Positions 27,650 through 40,074 of a stretch of DNA of 64,000 bases are shown piece after piece. The stretch spans positions 1-64,000 of the forward strand of contig JAFAPC010000176.1 of the NCBI GenBank assembly GCA_019247305.1, written 5' to 3'. Source of the stretch: Pseudonocardiales bacterium. GTDB lineage: Bacteria > Actinomycetota > Actinomycetes > Mycobacteriales > Pseudonocardiaceae. Position 1 is the stretch's first letter. The number at the start of each line of letters is the position of its first letter. The notes under the pieces were generated by a model that saw only the letters and a program-made list of their open reading frames with translations, had not been told where the DNA came from and did not search any database. The position numbers and the translations under genes were made by a program.

Positions 27650-28041
27650 GGCTGTTGCGCCCGCGTGGCGTCTTTGGCCACCGTGATACCCACCCGGCCC
27701 CGCCGGCCAGACTCAGCGGGTCGCGAAACGGTGTGGACCTGGTCTGCCAGGCACTCCAGTACCCGCCAGCTGAACGACCCGATGGGAATCGACGCTATCG
27801 CCTCGTCGGTGTCGACCTCGGCGGCGACTTCAATTCGCTCCGGGCAGACGGTAAACCGGCAACTCAGCGTGGCGTTCTCGACAGCGAGACGGATCAGCAT
27901 GGCACAGAGATCGTCAACCGCCATCCGTAGATCATCGATCGAGTCGAGGTCAAAGTCAGCGCGAGCGGCGAGGTCGGCGGCGACCGTACGAATCGTGGGG
28001 ATGACTAGGCTGGTGGCTGCGGTGTGCAGCTCCAAAAACAC
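27646..28041 (-). CDS. RsbW-like anti-sigma factor
   Basis: About 131 residues from GTG 28041, which has GAGGAGG upstream. A GTG two codons earlier or the ATG at 28287 are alternatives. It has the layout of actinobacterial RsbW/SpoIIAB proteins: VIPTIRTVAADLAARADFDLDSIDDLRMAVDDLCAMLI followed by strands (LSCRFTV, IEVAAEV) and FSWRVLECLADQV. RsbW binds the sigma factor and phosphorylates a STAS partner. The canonical N-box (NAxxHA-type) is not visible, so kinase activity is uncertain and this could be a pure binder. It is translationally coupled to the sigma factor gene. Confidence 0.75.
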   Translation of the reverse strand: MFLELHTAATSLVIPTIRTVAADLAARADFDLDSIDDLRMAVDDLCAMLIRLAVENATLSCRFTVCPERIEVAAEVDTDEAIASIPIGSFSWRVLECLADQVHTVSRPAESGRRGRVGITVAKDATRAQQP

Positions 28042-28330
28042 CACCGCCTCCTCGCCGCCGGAAGAATCTGCTGGCCTGGAAGAACCCCGTGGCGGAGTAC
28101 CGTCGTGGGAAGTTGGGCAGCATCTGTCCGCGTACGTCACCGTGATCGGGCCGTGTCCGTCGTCGCGCCGACTGGCATGACGCTCCCGGCTACCGCGGCC
28201 ATCGTCATCATCCCTTACCACTCCTTTTGGCGCCTGTAGATTGCGCCTGCGGTGTTCCCACTGTCGGTGCCCGTCAAACCCCGTCACCAGATGAGTTCCC
28301 CACTGAGTTCCCCACGCTGCGGACCAGCCA

Positions 28331-28732
28331 TCAGAGCGCGTCCTTCAGGGCATCCGGCACAGTCTCTGCGAACGTGAAGTGCTCTCGCAGCTCGGTGGCC
28401 TCCAAGGCTCGATTGGCGATCCGGGAGTGGCACACCAGCCGCAGGGCGCGGTGTTCACGGGTGGCCAGCTCGTTTGCCTCGAACAGGGCGGACAGCCCCG
28501 CAGACCCCAGAAACTCCACACCGTCGAGGTCCACGACCACGACGCGGGCGGCGGAGAGCTGCTCGGTCAGGAAACTGGCCAATTTCGGCGCGGTGAGCGT
28601 ATCGACCTCTCCTGTCACAGTGACCACACGGGCGCCGGGACCATGCTCAGCAACCCGCAAGCCGATGATGTCGGCCGGGAACTCGCCGCCGGCTGAGCCG
28701 GCAATCCAACCGCTGTCCACCTGTGTCACCAT
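28331..28732 (-). CDS. STAS domain anti-sigma factor antagonist
   Basis: A 133-residue SpoIIAA/RsbV-like protein. VVTVTGEVDTLTAPKLASFL is the first half and VVVDLDGVEFLGSAGLSALFEA is the phosphoserine loop. In the unphosphorylated state RsbV-type proteins sequester the anti-sigma factor. The gene lies between the phosphatase and anti-sigma genes on the same strand, giving the full set of a partner switch. Confidence 0.9.
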   Translation of the reverse strand: MVTQVDSGWIAGSAGGEFPADIIGLRVAEHGPGARVVTVTGEVDTLTAPKLASFLTEQLSAARVVVVDLDGVEFLGSAGLSALFEANELATREHRALRLVCHSRIANRALEATELREHFTFAETVPDALKDAL

Positions 28733-28791
28733 ATAGGTCGGACCTCAGCAGGCCTAATACGGGCGGGGCGGACACCCGATGAGGCGATCGG

Positions 28792-30372
28792 CTACCCGCC
28801 GCGTTCGACGGCACGCAGGGCGAGCACGGCCAGATCGTCGCCCTCGTTGCGGCCCAGCCAGGCGGTGACGGTGCGCTCCACGCGGGTTGCCACCGCCTGC
28901 GCGGTCATCCCGACGCAGCCGCGCAGGCAGGCAGCTAACCGAACCGATCCGAACTGCTCCTGGGTTGATGCGATGGCTCGGCCGTTGGTGAGCTCGTCGG
29001 TACAGCGGCTGGCCTCGGTGACGCCATCGCTGTAGAACAGGCAGGTGTCCCCCGGCGCTAGCGTGACCGTGGTCCGGCCGAAACGGGCGTTGGGCAGGAT
29101 GCCCACCACCGTTCCTGGCACCCCGATCTCTTCGATGCGACCATTGCCGCGCAGCACCATCGGTGCCGGATGGCCACCGGTGGCGAGGGTGAGCCGGCAC
29201 CGGTGGCCATCCGGCTCCAGCAAGCCGAGCACCAGCGTGGTGAAGACGGTCCGCCCGGCGGCCAGCAGGGCCTTGTTGAGGAGGTACAGCAACCGGGTCG
29301 GGTCCTGCTCGGTGACCATCAGGGCAGCCAACGAGTGCTGCACCCGGCCACTTTCCGCGAGAGCCTCAGCGCCCTTGCCGCACACGTCGCCGAGCCCGAG
29401 CAGCGCACCCCCCTGGGCAGTCGGCCGGACCAGGTAGAAGTCACCGCCCACCGCCAGCTCACCAGCCGCCCGGTAGGCCACGCCGAGCTGCACCCCGGAC
29501 AGCTCGGGCAGCTCCTCCGGCCGCGGCGGCACCAAAGGGGCCTGCAGCTGGGCAAGTGCTTTGGCCTGCTCACGCCACCGACGGCTGGCGCCGATCGTCG
29601 GCCCGGCCAGCGCCGCCAGCTCAGCGAGCAACGGGGCCAGGACGGGCCGGACCACGATCAGCAGTCCCTCCGTCCGGTCCGGTCCCCGCAGGGGTGCCGC
29701 GACGACCGGGGCCCGCTCTGTGGCGTCGGGTCCGAGTACTGCGGTCAGCGTGGCCAGCTCGCCGGGTGGCACCGTGGCGGTGTCCGGACTCCGCCCGCGC
29801 AGCGCGCTGGCCAGGACCGGGGCCGTTCCCGGGGCCGGTGCCCGGGCCACGCCATGAGTCGGCGCTGCCGCACCGCCGGCAAAGCGCCACCAGGACACGC
29901 GGGCCCGCGGTGCCGGCAGGAGCACCGCCGCCTGCTCCCCCACGGCCGGGACAGCCAGCCGGACCAGGGCGGCCACCGCCGCATCGTGACCCACCCCAGC
30001 CGCCAGCTCTCGACTTGCTTCCAGCATGAAGCCTTGCGGGTCAGCCGGCTCACCGCCGGCCTCATGACCCCCGGTGTCCTGACTGACGTCGTTGACCACC
30101 CAAGCTTGCCAGCCATCGGGGAGCCGCCGCAGCCGTCCGCTGACCCGCCGCCCGCCGACTGTGAGTCCGCCGGGTTGGGCACCACAGGACCCGGCATCGC
30201 CTCCGAAGCTATCGCCGAGGTCCAGGTCCGGAAACAGCTGGCGGGCCGCCACGTTGAGCAGCTGGATCCGGCCTGAGGCGTCTTGCACGATCACCGCTTG
30301 GTCGATGTCGTCCAGGAGCCCCGGCAGCCCCGGCACGAGCAGATCGGCAATGGGGTCCACCTCAGATGCCAT
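28792..30372 (-). CDS. SpoIIE-type PP2C phosphatase with PAS and GAF sensor domains
   Basis: A 526-residue RsbU/SpoIIE-like phosphatase. An N-terminal PAS-like domain (residues 15-100, DDIDQAVIVQDASGRIQLLNVAARQLFP) is followed by a degenerate GAF domain (120-270) and the PP2C catalytic domain with GELAVGGDFYLVRP, LGDVCGKGAEALAESG, LATGGHPAPM and LFYSDGVTEA (metal-binding Asp residues). It dephosphorylates the STAS protein downstream and so releases the sigma factor. PAS/GAF imply sensing of a small molecule or redox cue (inference). It is transcribed divergently from the HAMP kinase with 134 bp between start codons. Confidence 0.9.
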   Translation of the reverse strand: MASEVDPIADLLVPGLPGLLDDIDQAVIVQDASGRIQLLNVAARQLFPDLDLGDSFGGDAGSCGAQPGGLTVGGRRVSGRLRRLPDGWQAWVVNDVSQDTGGHEAGGEPADPQGFMLEASRELAAGVGHDAAVAALVRLAVPAVGEQAAVLLPAPRARVSWWRFAGGAAAPTHGVARAPAPGTAPVLASALRGRSPDTATVPPGELATLTAVLGPDATERAPVVAAPLRGPDRTEGLLIVVRPVLAPLLAELAALAGPTIGASRRWREQAKALAQLQAPLVPPRPEELPELSGVQLGVAYRAAGELAVGGDFYLVRPTAQGGALLGLGDVCGKGAEALAESGRVQHSLAALMVTEQDPTRLLYLLNKALLAAGRTVFTTLVLGLLEPDGHRCRLTLATGGHPAPMVLRGNGRIEEIGVPGTVVGILPNARFGRTTVTLAPGDTCLFYSDGVTEASRCTDELTNGRAIASTQEQFGSVRLAACLRGCVGMTAQAVATRVERTVTAWLGRNEGDDLAVLALRAVERGG

Positions 30373-30506
30373 CGCATCTCCTCCACCCGATCCGATCGCG
30401 TTGCGACGAGAGTAGTCCGCCCCCGCGCTGCCCCCGTTCGCAGCTCACGGCCAATCGTGGCACGCTGCGGGCACCACGCACCGCAGATGTTTCTGGGAGG
30501 CTCACC

Positions 30507-34373
<3,867 letters not shown>

Positions 34374-34659
34374 GCCCCAGCACCAGGCGTCCCCTTCCCG
34401 TACTCCGCCGAGGGACGACCTCTCTGGGGGAGGAACTCTGTCGCGGTGTGTGGAGATCTGGACACAGGCCGTACCCTAGTGCCTATGGTCACGCACGGCG
34501 ATCCGGAGCAGCGTCCCGTAGCGGCGCTCGACGCCGTGCGCCACGCCGACGAGCACAGGTGCACGGCACTCACCCAGGTCTCGACTGGACAGCGCGCCTG
34601 TGAGATGGTTCCCGTTGAGCTCACTATCCGATCGCACCGCCCACACAGGAGGTAACTCG

Positions 34660-34845
34660 ATGGTAAGGTCAATAGAGAAGGTGTTCACCTTCTTCATTGT
34701 TATCATTTTAATCCTTTTAATTTTGGATTTAGTGGGGGGTTTCATCGCGGGCTCGGTTCCGGAGGCCGCCAACCGGGTTGGTGAAATCCTGCACAATACC
34801 TGGTACGGGTTTGAGAATATCGTCCACTACCACCCCTACCATTGA
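34660..34845 (+). CDS. Small single-pass membrane protein
   Basis: A 61-residue protein with one strong helix (VFTFFIVIILILLILDLVGGFIAG) and a short hydrophilic tail ending HYHPYH. The ATG at 34660 has an AGGAGG site seven bases upstream. Histidines and tyrosines at the C-terminus may be functional, but no family is recognised. The DNA encoding the helix is AT-rich compared with its surroundings. Confidence 0.65.
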   Translation: MVRSIEKVFTFFIVIILILLILDLVGGFIAGSVPEAANRVGEILHNTWYGFENIVHYHPYH

Positions 34846-35049
34846 TGCCGCGACTGTGTCGCCTTAGTGCCAGGTGGGGGTCCCAATCTGGGAGTCCCAT
34901 CTAGGCGCTCACGTCCGTGCCGGTCGAACCGCGGACTGCCCACCCCGGGTCTTCTGTCGAGCCGAGCCCTGCGGTGGAGCTGACGGGTGAGCATCGGCAG
35001 CGGCCTGTAAGCTGGTAAGGGGACTACGGTATGTCGTGCGGGGGTCGAA

Positions 35050-35487
35050 ATGCCTACCCGGAGACGGCGTGCACCGGTCATCTGGTCGGTGCTGCTCGGC
35101 TTGTTGATCATCTCATGCTGGGTAATCTCCTGCGGAGGCTCGATCAGCCGGCCGGGGGGCGCACCGCCCGGAGCCGAGCTGGTCGAACTACCCGGCGGAG
35201 CAGAATCCCCGTTAGAAACGTGGCTAAGCCACATGCACAGTGCGTGCAAAGCCACGAACCCGAACTACGGGCCAAACTGCCTGAACCTCCACATCAACTA
35301 TACTCCCAAGAATGGTCCGCACAAAAACTGCAGAGTCCACGCTCAAGATCCAGTTAAGGGCGAAAAAGTCACAACTAGCATCCCGGTCACACTCGCAGTC
35401 ACCTGCGACCCATTAGCGGAACCGAAGAAATCAGGAGAATCAAGCAGCACGGGGACGGGCACCGTTCAGGGCCACCACAGCCCATGA
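35050..35487 (+). CDS. Exported protein of unknown function
   Basis: A 145-residue protein with an N-terminal basic tail and a signal or anchor helix (VIWSVLLGLLIISCWVISCGG). It may be a lipoprotein, but the cysteine context is not a clean lipobox. Four further cysteines (HSACKATNPNYGPNC, NCRVHA, VTCDP) suggest disulfides outside the membrane. The stop overlaps the next start (ATGA), so the two are translated together. Function unknown. Confidence 0.6.
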   Translation: MPTRRRRAPVIWSVLLGLLIISCWVISCGGSISRPGGAPPGAELVELPGGAESPLETWLSHMHSACKATNPNYGPNCLNLHINYTPKNGPHKNCRVHAQDPVKGEKVTTSIPVTLAVTCDPLAEPKKSGESSSTGTGTVQGHHSP

Positions 35488-36563
35488 GCACCGTCGCCAC
35501 AGCACCCGAGGACGGTTCCGCGGAACCGTCCGCCGCGCAGCTGCCCATGGCGGGCCCGTCCGCGGCACCAGCACCGGCCCGAGCAGCTCACGTCGATGCG
35601 GTGGCCGCGACTCGGGGCGGCGGGCAACCGAAGGCTGGCCCGGCCGCCGAGTCACCGGTGCCCGACGCCACCGCCCTGCCCCAGGTCCTAAAGATCGTCG
35701 GAGCGGTCGTCTCCCCCGCAACACTCCTGCTGGCGCTGATGTACTACGTCGGGCGGCTGGAGTTCGCCGGATTTTTTTCGTACTTCGGCGCGGACGTCAC
35801 CGTCCTCAACCCGACCGTCCAGGACTATCTGAGCAACAGTGTGGACGGCATGATCCCGCCGCTGATCGCCACCGCGGGAGCTGGGCTCCTGGCCCTCTGG
35901 GTCCACCAACTCCTGTTTAGAGGGCTGCCGGAGGGAACCCGCCGGATCGTGGTGCGAGCGCTGGCGCCGGCTGCGGCCATTGCCGGGTTCGTCCTGGTGA
36001 GTCTGGCCATAGCCGATCTCGTCCTGGGTACCGTGTTTCCCGCTGCTTTCCTGGAAGGCCGGGGGCTTAGTCTCTCGATCGGCGTCCTGTTGCTGGCCTA
36101 CGCCGCGCGACTGGTACGGCTGCTCATCGCACAGCGGCGGCCAACGCAGGTACCGCAGCGCCCGCCGGGAGCCGTGGCCGTGGCCGAGTGGGGCGCTGTC
36201 TTCATTCTGGTGAGTGTCGGGCTGTTCTGGGCGGCTGGGAGCTACGCCATTGGCGTTGGTATGACCCGTGCCCAAGAATTGGAGTCCTTGCTGCCCAGCC
36301 GTCCCGATGTAGTGGTCTACAGCGAGAAAAGACTGAGCTTGCAAGCACCGGGCGTCCGAGAAGTGACGTGCCAATACCCCGACGCGGCTTACCGATTCCG
36401 CTACGATAGTCTCAAACTCGTGCCGATGCCGTCCGGGGATCAGTATCTTCTCCTTCCCGCCGGCTGGACCCACACGAATGGTGCAGTCATAGTACTGCGA
36501 CGCAGCGACTCGTTGCGGCTGGAGTTCAGCCCGCCAGGCCATACCCGGAATGCGACCTGTTGA
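35484..36563 (+). CDS. Polytopic membrane protein of unknown function
   Basis: A 359-residue protein with a disordered Ala/Pro-rich N-terminus of about 65 residues, about five membrane helices (LKIVGAVVSPATLLLALMYYVG, IPPLIATAGAGLLALWVHQLL, LAPAAAIAGFVLVSLAIADLV, LSIGVLLLAYAARLV, GAVFILVSVGLFWAAGSYAIG) and a C-terminal domain of about 100 residues outside the last helix. It overlaps the preceding exported-protein gene by four bases, so a complex between the two is plausible. No family recognised. Confidence 0.65.
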   Translation: MSTVATAPEDGSAEPSAAQLPMAGPSAAPAPARAAHVDAVAATRGGGQPKAGPAAESPVPDATALPQVLKIVGAVVSPATLLLALMYYVGRLEFAGFFSYFGADVTVLNPTVQDYLSNSVDGMIPPLIATAGAGLLALWVHQLLFRGLPEGTRRIVVRALAPAAAIAGFVLVSLAIADLVLGTVFPAAFLEGRGLSLSIGVLLLAYAARLVRLLIAQRRPTQVPQRPPGAVAVAEWGAVFILVSVGLFWAAGSYAIGVGMTRAQELESLLPSRPDVVVYSEKRLSLQAPGVREVTCQYPDAAYRFRYDSLKLVPMPSGDQYLLLPAGWTHTNGAVIVLRRSDSLRLEFSPPGHTRNATC

Positions 36564-36596
36564 CGCTTCATGAGGCGCCCACGCTCGACGACGCCC

Positions 36597-38054
36597 TCAG
36601 CCTTTGCGACGGACGGGGACGCAGGCCAGGTCGGTGAACGTGGCCTTGAGCCGCTGCAGTAGGAAACCGAACAGGTTCTTCGCCGCAGCCGGGTCCGGGG
36701 AGGGCGCGACGACAGTCAGCGGCCGATCAAGGCGCAACCGCGCCGGGGCGATGCTGGCCAGGTTGCGACAGTAGTTTTTCGCAGTATCGACCGCAGGGTT
36801 CAGCGGCGGCTGGTCTACCCCGGCGCGGTACAAATTAATCTTGGCGACACTCGGCTTGCCGTTGACCTTCACCATCGGATCATTGGGCGGAACGAGCGCC
36901 ATCGGCGGTGCCTGCGAGGCCGCAGCCTGCAGCTCGTTCAGCGCCAACGAGGGTGCGGGAGTACCGCCCGCAGTGAGGTCGGGCGCGGTGAACGGGTGAC
37001 AACCCAGCGCCGGGTTGATGAACCCGGTCAACAGCCCGTTGTCGCTGGCGTTTTTGAGGACGGTGCGCACGGGCAACGCCGCAACGTTCGCCGCGTTGTC
37101 CTGGGCGGTACGCCCGCCCGGCAGCACCAGGTAGCGGGTCGTGAGGTTGTCGCTCTGGTCCTGATCGACTATCCCGAAGTCGCGCGTGGTCGGGCAGGGC
37201 TGACCGTCCCGGGCCATGCCGACGGGTGGCACCGTCAGTCTGCCAGCGCTGATCGCGGCGTTGGCCGCGCGGAAGAACTCTACCGCGCCACAGTAGGCGA
37301 ACTGTCCGAACGGCGAGCCCGGCAACCCGTTGACGCAGCCATCCTTGGCGCCACGAAGCGTCAAGGTGTTGCCCTGGAAACCGAACCACAGCCCGACCAC
37401 GGACCCTGCCGGCAGCTTCGGCACGACCGGCGGAACCGCCGGCTGGGTGCCCTGGTCGATGACGAGCGGCCGGTAGATCGCCAATGCACCCGTTGCGGGA
37501 TCGATGATCGTGGCCTCGACAAACGCGGACTGGTTGGCGTTGGCCTCATGGCAGGGGCCGTTGCGGCGATTGGTCGCTACCAGTTGGTACGGCGTGGCCA
37601 GGCCCTGCGCAGTGAGCGGCGCAGCCGGGACGACCAGCGTACAGCTCGGATTGGGCGCTTTGCCTCCGCCGCCATTCAGCGCGGCCGCCAGCTTGCGGTG
37701 GCGCTCATTGTTCCGCCCTTTAAGGGCCGGGTCCGGCTCCGGATTTGTATTCGGCCCGTCGATGGCCAAGCCCGGGGCGTCGCCACCCGTCTGGCCCTCC
37801 CCATCCAGCTGAGTCTCGCTATCCGGGTCAATCCCCAGAGCGCCCTCCACTGGCACCGGGCCGTTCGGCGACGCTGGGCCGTTCGGCGACGCCGGGCCGT
37901 TCGCTAACGCTGGGCCGTTGGTTGGCGCAACCGGCGTGAGGCCGGCTTGCGCTTGCCAGGGCGTCATCATGGCGATCGGCAGCGCGGCCGCGACGGCAGA
38001 CAGGCTCCAGCGCAGGGAACGTGGTGTGCGGAGAATCACCAGCACCACCTTCAT
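36597..38054 (-). CDS. Secreted protein with Asn-Gly-Pro repeats
   Basis: About 485 residues with a signal peptide ([19 protein letters not shown] then QAQA) and a mature N-terminus carrying tandem NGPA(S/L) repeats (nt 37838-37920). The body has many paired cysteines (NPSCTLV, GPCHEAN, LGCHPF, KNYCRN, LACVPV) and no enzyme motif that I recognise. It is probably extracellular and disulfide-rich. The ATG at 38054 is preferred to the one at 38084 because the signal peptide then begins in the normal way, although the ribosome-binding site is poor for both. The strand is convergent with the membrane-protein gene. Confidence 0.6.
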   Translation of the reverse strand: MKVVLVILRTPRSLRWSLSAVAAALPIAMMTPWQAQAGLTPVAPTNGPALANGPASPNGPASPNGPVPVEGALGIDPDSETQLDGEGQTGGDAPGLAIDGPNTNPEPDPALKGRNNERHRKLAAALNGGGGKAPNPSCTLVVPAAPLTAQGLATPYQLVATNRRNGPCHEANANQSAFVEATIIDPATGALAIYRPLVIDQGTQPAVPPVVPKLPAGSVVGLWFGFQGNTLTLRGAKDGCVNGLPGSPFGQFAYCGAVEFFRAANAAISAGRLTVPPVGMARDGQPCPTTRDFGIVDQDQSDNLTTRYLVLPGGRTAQDNAANVAALPVRTVLKNASDNGLLTGFINPALGCHPFTAPDLTAGGTPAPSLALNELQAAASQAPPMALVPPNDPMVKVNGKPSVAKINLYRAGVDQPPLNPAVDTAKNYCRNLASIAPARLRLDRPLTVVAPSPDPAAAKNLFGFLLQRLKATFTDLACVPVRRKG

Positions 38055-38084
38055 CTCGAGATCAGTGAGCGGGGCAGTGGCCAC

Positions 38085-38537
38085 TGCTGGCCATCGCCGC
38101 GGCGGACACTACGACGCGCATTCACCGGCTGGCCCAGACCTGAGAGCCCTGAGCACTCAAGGGCGCTCACAGGTGCGTTCCGGGCGACGAGGAGCCAGGC
38201 TTTACTCCGAACGCCGCGGCCGTACGGCCATTTGCCGGGCACCGTCCTCAGCCACACCACCTCGGGACCGGCCAGCCGACCGCCGCCCACCCGCATCCCC
38301 AGCACGGCGCCACGATCGGTCAGTCGACTGAACCGATCGTGGGGTCCTTGGGGGCCGAGTCCTTCTGGAACATCGTGAACGGCGAAGAGGCACGCTCTCG
38401 GTTCGAGGAGGCGACGGCCTCGCCGCCTCACTGGATCGCCGCCAATGCGTGCCGAGCGTTTCCCTGAGCGGCCCAAGACAGGTACGGTTTCCCCATAACT
38501 ATCATCTGACCAGCTGCATCAGAGAGGGTGCGCGGAT
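38085..38537. other. Intergenic region containing a 33-bp near-palindrome
   Basis: A 450-bp gap. At 38310-38342 the arms ccacgatcggt and accgatcgtgg face each other around a 10-bp inner palindrome (cagtcgactg) plus one base. This could be a regulator binding site for the downstream operon or a terminator for an upstream RNA. One plus frame ends GAESFWNIVNGEEARSRFEEATA and stops at 38467, but it has no plausible start or ribosome-binding site. Confidence 0.5.
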
Positions 38538-38876
38538 ATGAGCCAAGAGCCGGAGAACGCAAAACCGACAAATAGCCTAACCGATGAGGGCACCCAGGCG
38601 CTCTCCGCGTTGCGGAGCATCTGGAAAGCACAAGGCCAGACGAGCGCTGACCTTGATGAGCCGTGTGGCAACACGACGACCTGCAAGAGCCTGTCAGCCG
38701 TCGGCTTCCAGGGGCTGGCCGACGACATCGAGATACCGACCAAGGCCAACCCGGTGGCCGTGGGCGACAACCTCCGCGCCGCGTGGAAGACGAAGCTTGA
38801 GCGTGAGGGCAAACTGAACGCCCAAGGGAGCAGCGTGCGGAATCTCATCTTTGGCTCGTCAGACCAGAAAGAATAG
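38538..38876 (+). CDS. Hypothetical protein at the head of the coxDE arm
   Basis: A 112-residue soluble protein with a Cys pair (DEPCGNTTTCKSL) and a C-terminal KLEREGKLNAQGSSVRNLIFG helix region. It has an ATG at 38538 with a GA-rich site upstream. A stable hairpin follows its stop and separates it from the next small gene. It is transcribed with the coxD/coxE genes, so a role linked to CO dehydrogenase maturation is possible but unsupported by homology. Confidence 0.55.
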   Translation: MSQEPENAKPTNSLTDEGTQALSALRSIWKAQGQTSADLDEPCGNTTTCKSLSAVGFQGLADDIEIPTKANPVAVGDNLRAAWKTKLEREGKLNAQGSSVRNLIFGSSDQKE

Positions 38877-38880
38877 GGAA

Positions 38881-38900
38881 CCCCGCTCGTCCGAGCGGGG
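38881..38900 (+). terminator. Stable hairpin after the first coxDE-arm gene
   Basis: ccccgctc-gtcc-gagcgggg, an 8-bp GC stem with a 4-base loop five bases after the stop codon. No T tract follows, so it may attenuate, protect an mRNA 3' end or weakly terminate. Confidence 0.5.
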
Positions 38901-38927
38901 GCCGAATGCACAGAGAGGACACATCTC

Positions 38928-39110
38928 ATGTTTGGACGCAGGAAGCCAACGATTGAAACGAAAACCGTGGAGAAACAGACCGAGTCGGACCGTACCACCT
39001 CATATCGAGTCGATCAGGACATCGCGCCGACGATCGCCGATGCACCCAGAACAACGTCCTACATAAACCCCATGCAACGGAATACTCGCGGGTACGAAAC
39101 AATCAACTGA
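38928..39110 (+). CDS. Small hydrophilic protein, coxDE arm
   Basis: A 60-residue polar protein (MFGRRKPTIETKTVEKQTE, then TSYRVDQDIAPTIADAPRTTSYINP) with an AGAGAGGA site upstream. No motif recognised. It is bracketed by hairpins at 38881-38900 and 39117-39148 and followed by coxD, so it has its own mRNA segment in a probable operon. Confidence 0.5.
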   Translation: MFGRRKPTIETKTVEKQTESDRTTSYRVDQDIAPTIADAPRTTSYINPMQRNTRGYETIN

Positions 39111-39116
39111 GACCGT

Positions 39117-39148
39117 TGGGGATCGTGCCGGAAGGGCCGGATCCCCCA
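39117..39148 (+). terminator. Hairpin upstream of coxD
   Basis: Outer arms ggggatc (39118-39124) and gatcccc (39140-39146), with an inner ccgg/ccgg stem. It lies between the 60-residue protein gene and the coxD ribosome-binding site (AAGGAG at 39164). It could be a partial terminator or an RNA-stability element that sets different levels of the two genes. Confidence 0.4.
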
Positions 39149-39177
39149 GCGGCGGCCCGCATCAAGGAGACCACTTA

Positions 39178-40053
39178 ATGAACTATCCGAGTACCGTCAG
39201 AGAACTTACCGAAATGTTGCGCCGAGGTAATTACTTGGCGGACCGGGGATTGGCGACGGCGGTGTTCGTGGCGATGTCCCTGCAGCGACCCATTCTCCTC
39301 GAAGGCGAGGTGGGCGTCGGCAAAACCGAGATCGCCAAGGTGCTGGCTTCAGTGTTCGGACGTACACTGATCCGGCTGCAGTGCTACGAGGGCATCGACA
39401 CCAACCAAGCCCTTTATGAGTGGGACTACGCCCGTCAGCTTCTTTATATCCGGGCATTGTCGGAGCGGGACATCGCAGGTGAGGAGGCTGTCGAGAAACT
39501 GTTCGGCCCGCGGTTTCTGCTCGAGCGTCCACTGATGCAGGCCATCCAGGCCGGCGACCAGGCCGTGCTCTTAATAGACGAAGTCGACCGCGCCGATGAC
39601 GAATTCGAGGCCTTCTTGCTGGAAGTGCTGTCCGATTTCCAGATCAGCATTCCCGAAGTGGGAACCATCAAAGCACAGCGCCCACCACTGGTAATCTTGA
39701 CCTCAAACCGCACCCGGGATCTGCACGACGCTTTGAAGCGACGCTGCATGTACCACTGGATCGGCTACCCGGACTCCGACCGGGAAGTCGCCATCGTCAC
39801 GGTTCAAGCACCCGAGGTGTCCGAGGCGCTCGCTCGTAAGGTGGTAGCGGCAGTCAACCGGCTTCGCGAGATGGATCTCGCAAAGCCTCCCGGGGTCGCT
39901 GAGACCATCGACTGGGCTCGCACTCTGTCCTTCCTCGGTGAGACTGGCTTGAGCGTCAGCACCGCCGACGTCACCCTCGGTTCAATCATCAAAGACCGCG
40001 ATGACCTCGAGCTGGTGCGGGACAATCTCCGGGAAGTGACATCCCATGTCTGA
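39178..40053 (+). CDS. coxD: MoxR-type AAA+ ATPase CoxD
   Basis: A 291-residue MoxR-family ATPase with Walker A GEVGVGKTEIAK near residue 44, Walker B VLLIDEVDRADDEFE, sensor 1 TSNRTRDLHDALKRRC and the CoxD-like opening YPSTVRELTEMLRRGNYLADRG. In Oligotropha CoxD with CoxE helps build the Cu-S-Mo active site of CO dehydrogenase. The presence of coxMSL 5 kb away supports this. The ATG at 39178 has AAGGAG upstream. It is followed by coxE with a 21-bp gap. Confidence 0.9.
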   Translation: MNYPSTVRELTEMLRRGNYLADRGLATAVFVAMSLQRPILLEGEVGVGKTEIAKVLASVFGRTLIRLQCYEGIDTNQALYEWDYARQLLYIRALSERDIAGEEAVEKLFGPRFLLERPLMQAIQAGDQAVLLIDEVDRADDEFEAFLLEVLSDFQISIPEVGTIKAQRPPLVILTSNRTRDLHDALKRRCMYHWIGYPDSDREVAIVTVQAPEVSEALARKVVAAVNRLREMDLAKPPGVAETIDWARTLSFLGETGLSVSTADVTLGSIIKDRDDLELVRDNLREVTSHV

Positions 40054-40074
40054 GACATCTCACAGGTTCGTCTG

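Noticed and set aside
38339..38467. Plus-strand frame ending GAESFWNIVNGEEARSRFEEATA as a possible 42-residue gene.
   Set aside because: Protein-like but without a ribosome-binding site or clear start, and overlapping a near-palindrome.
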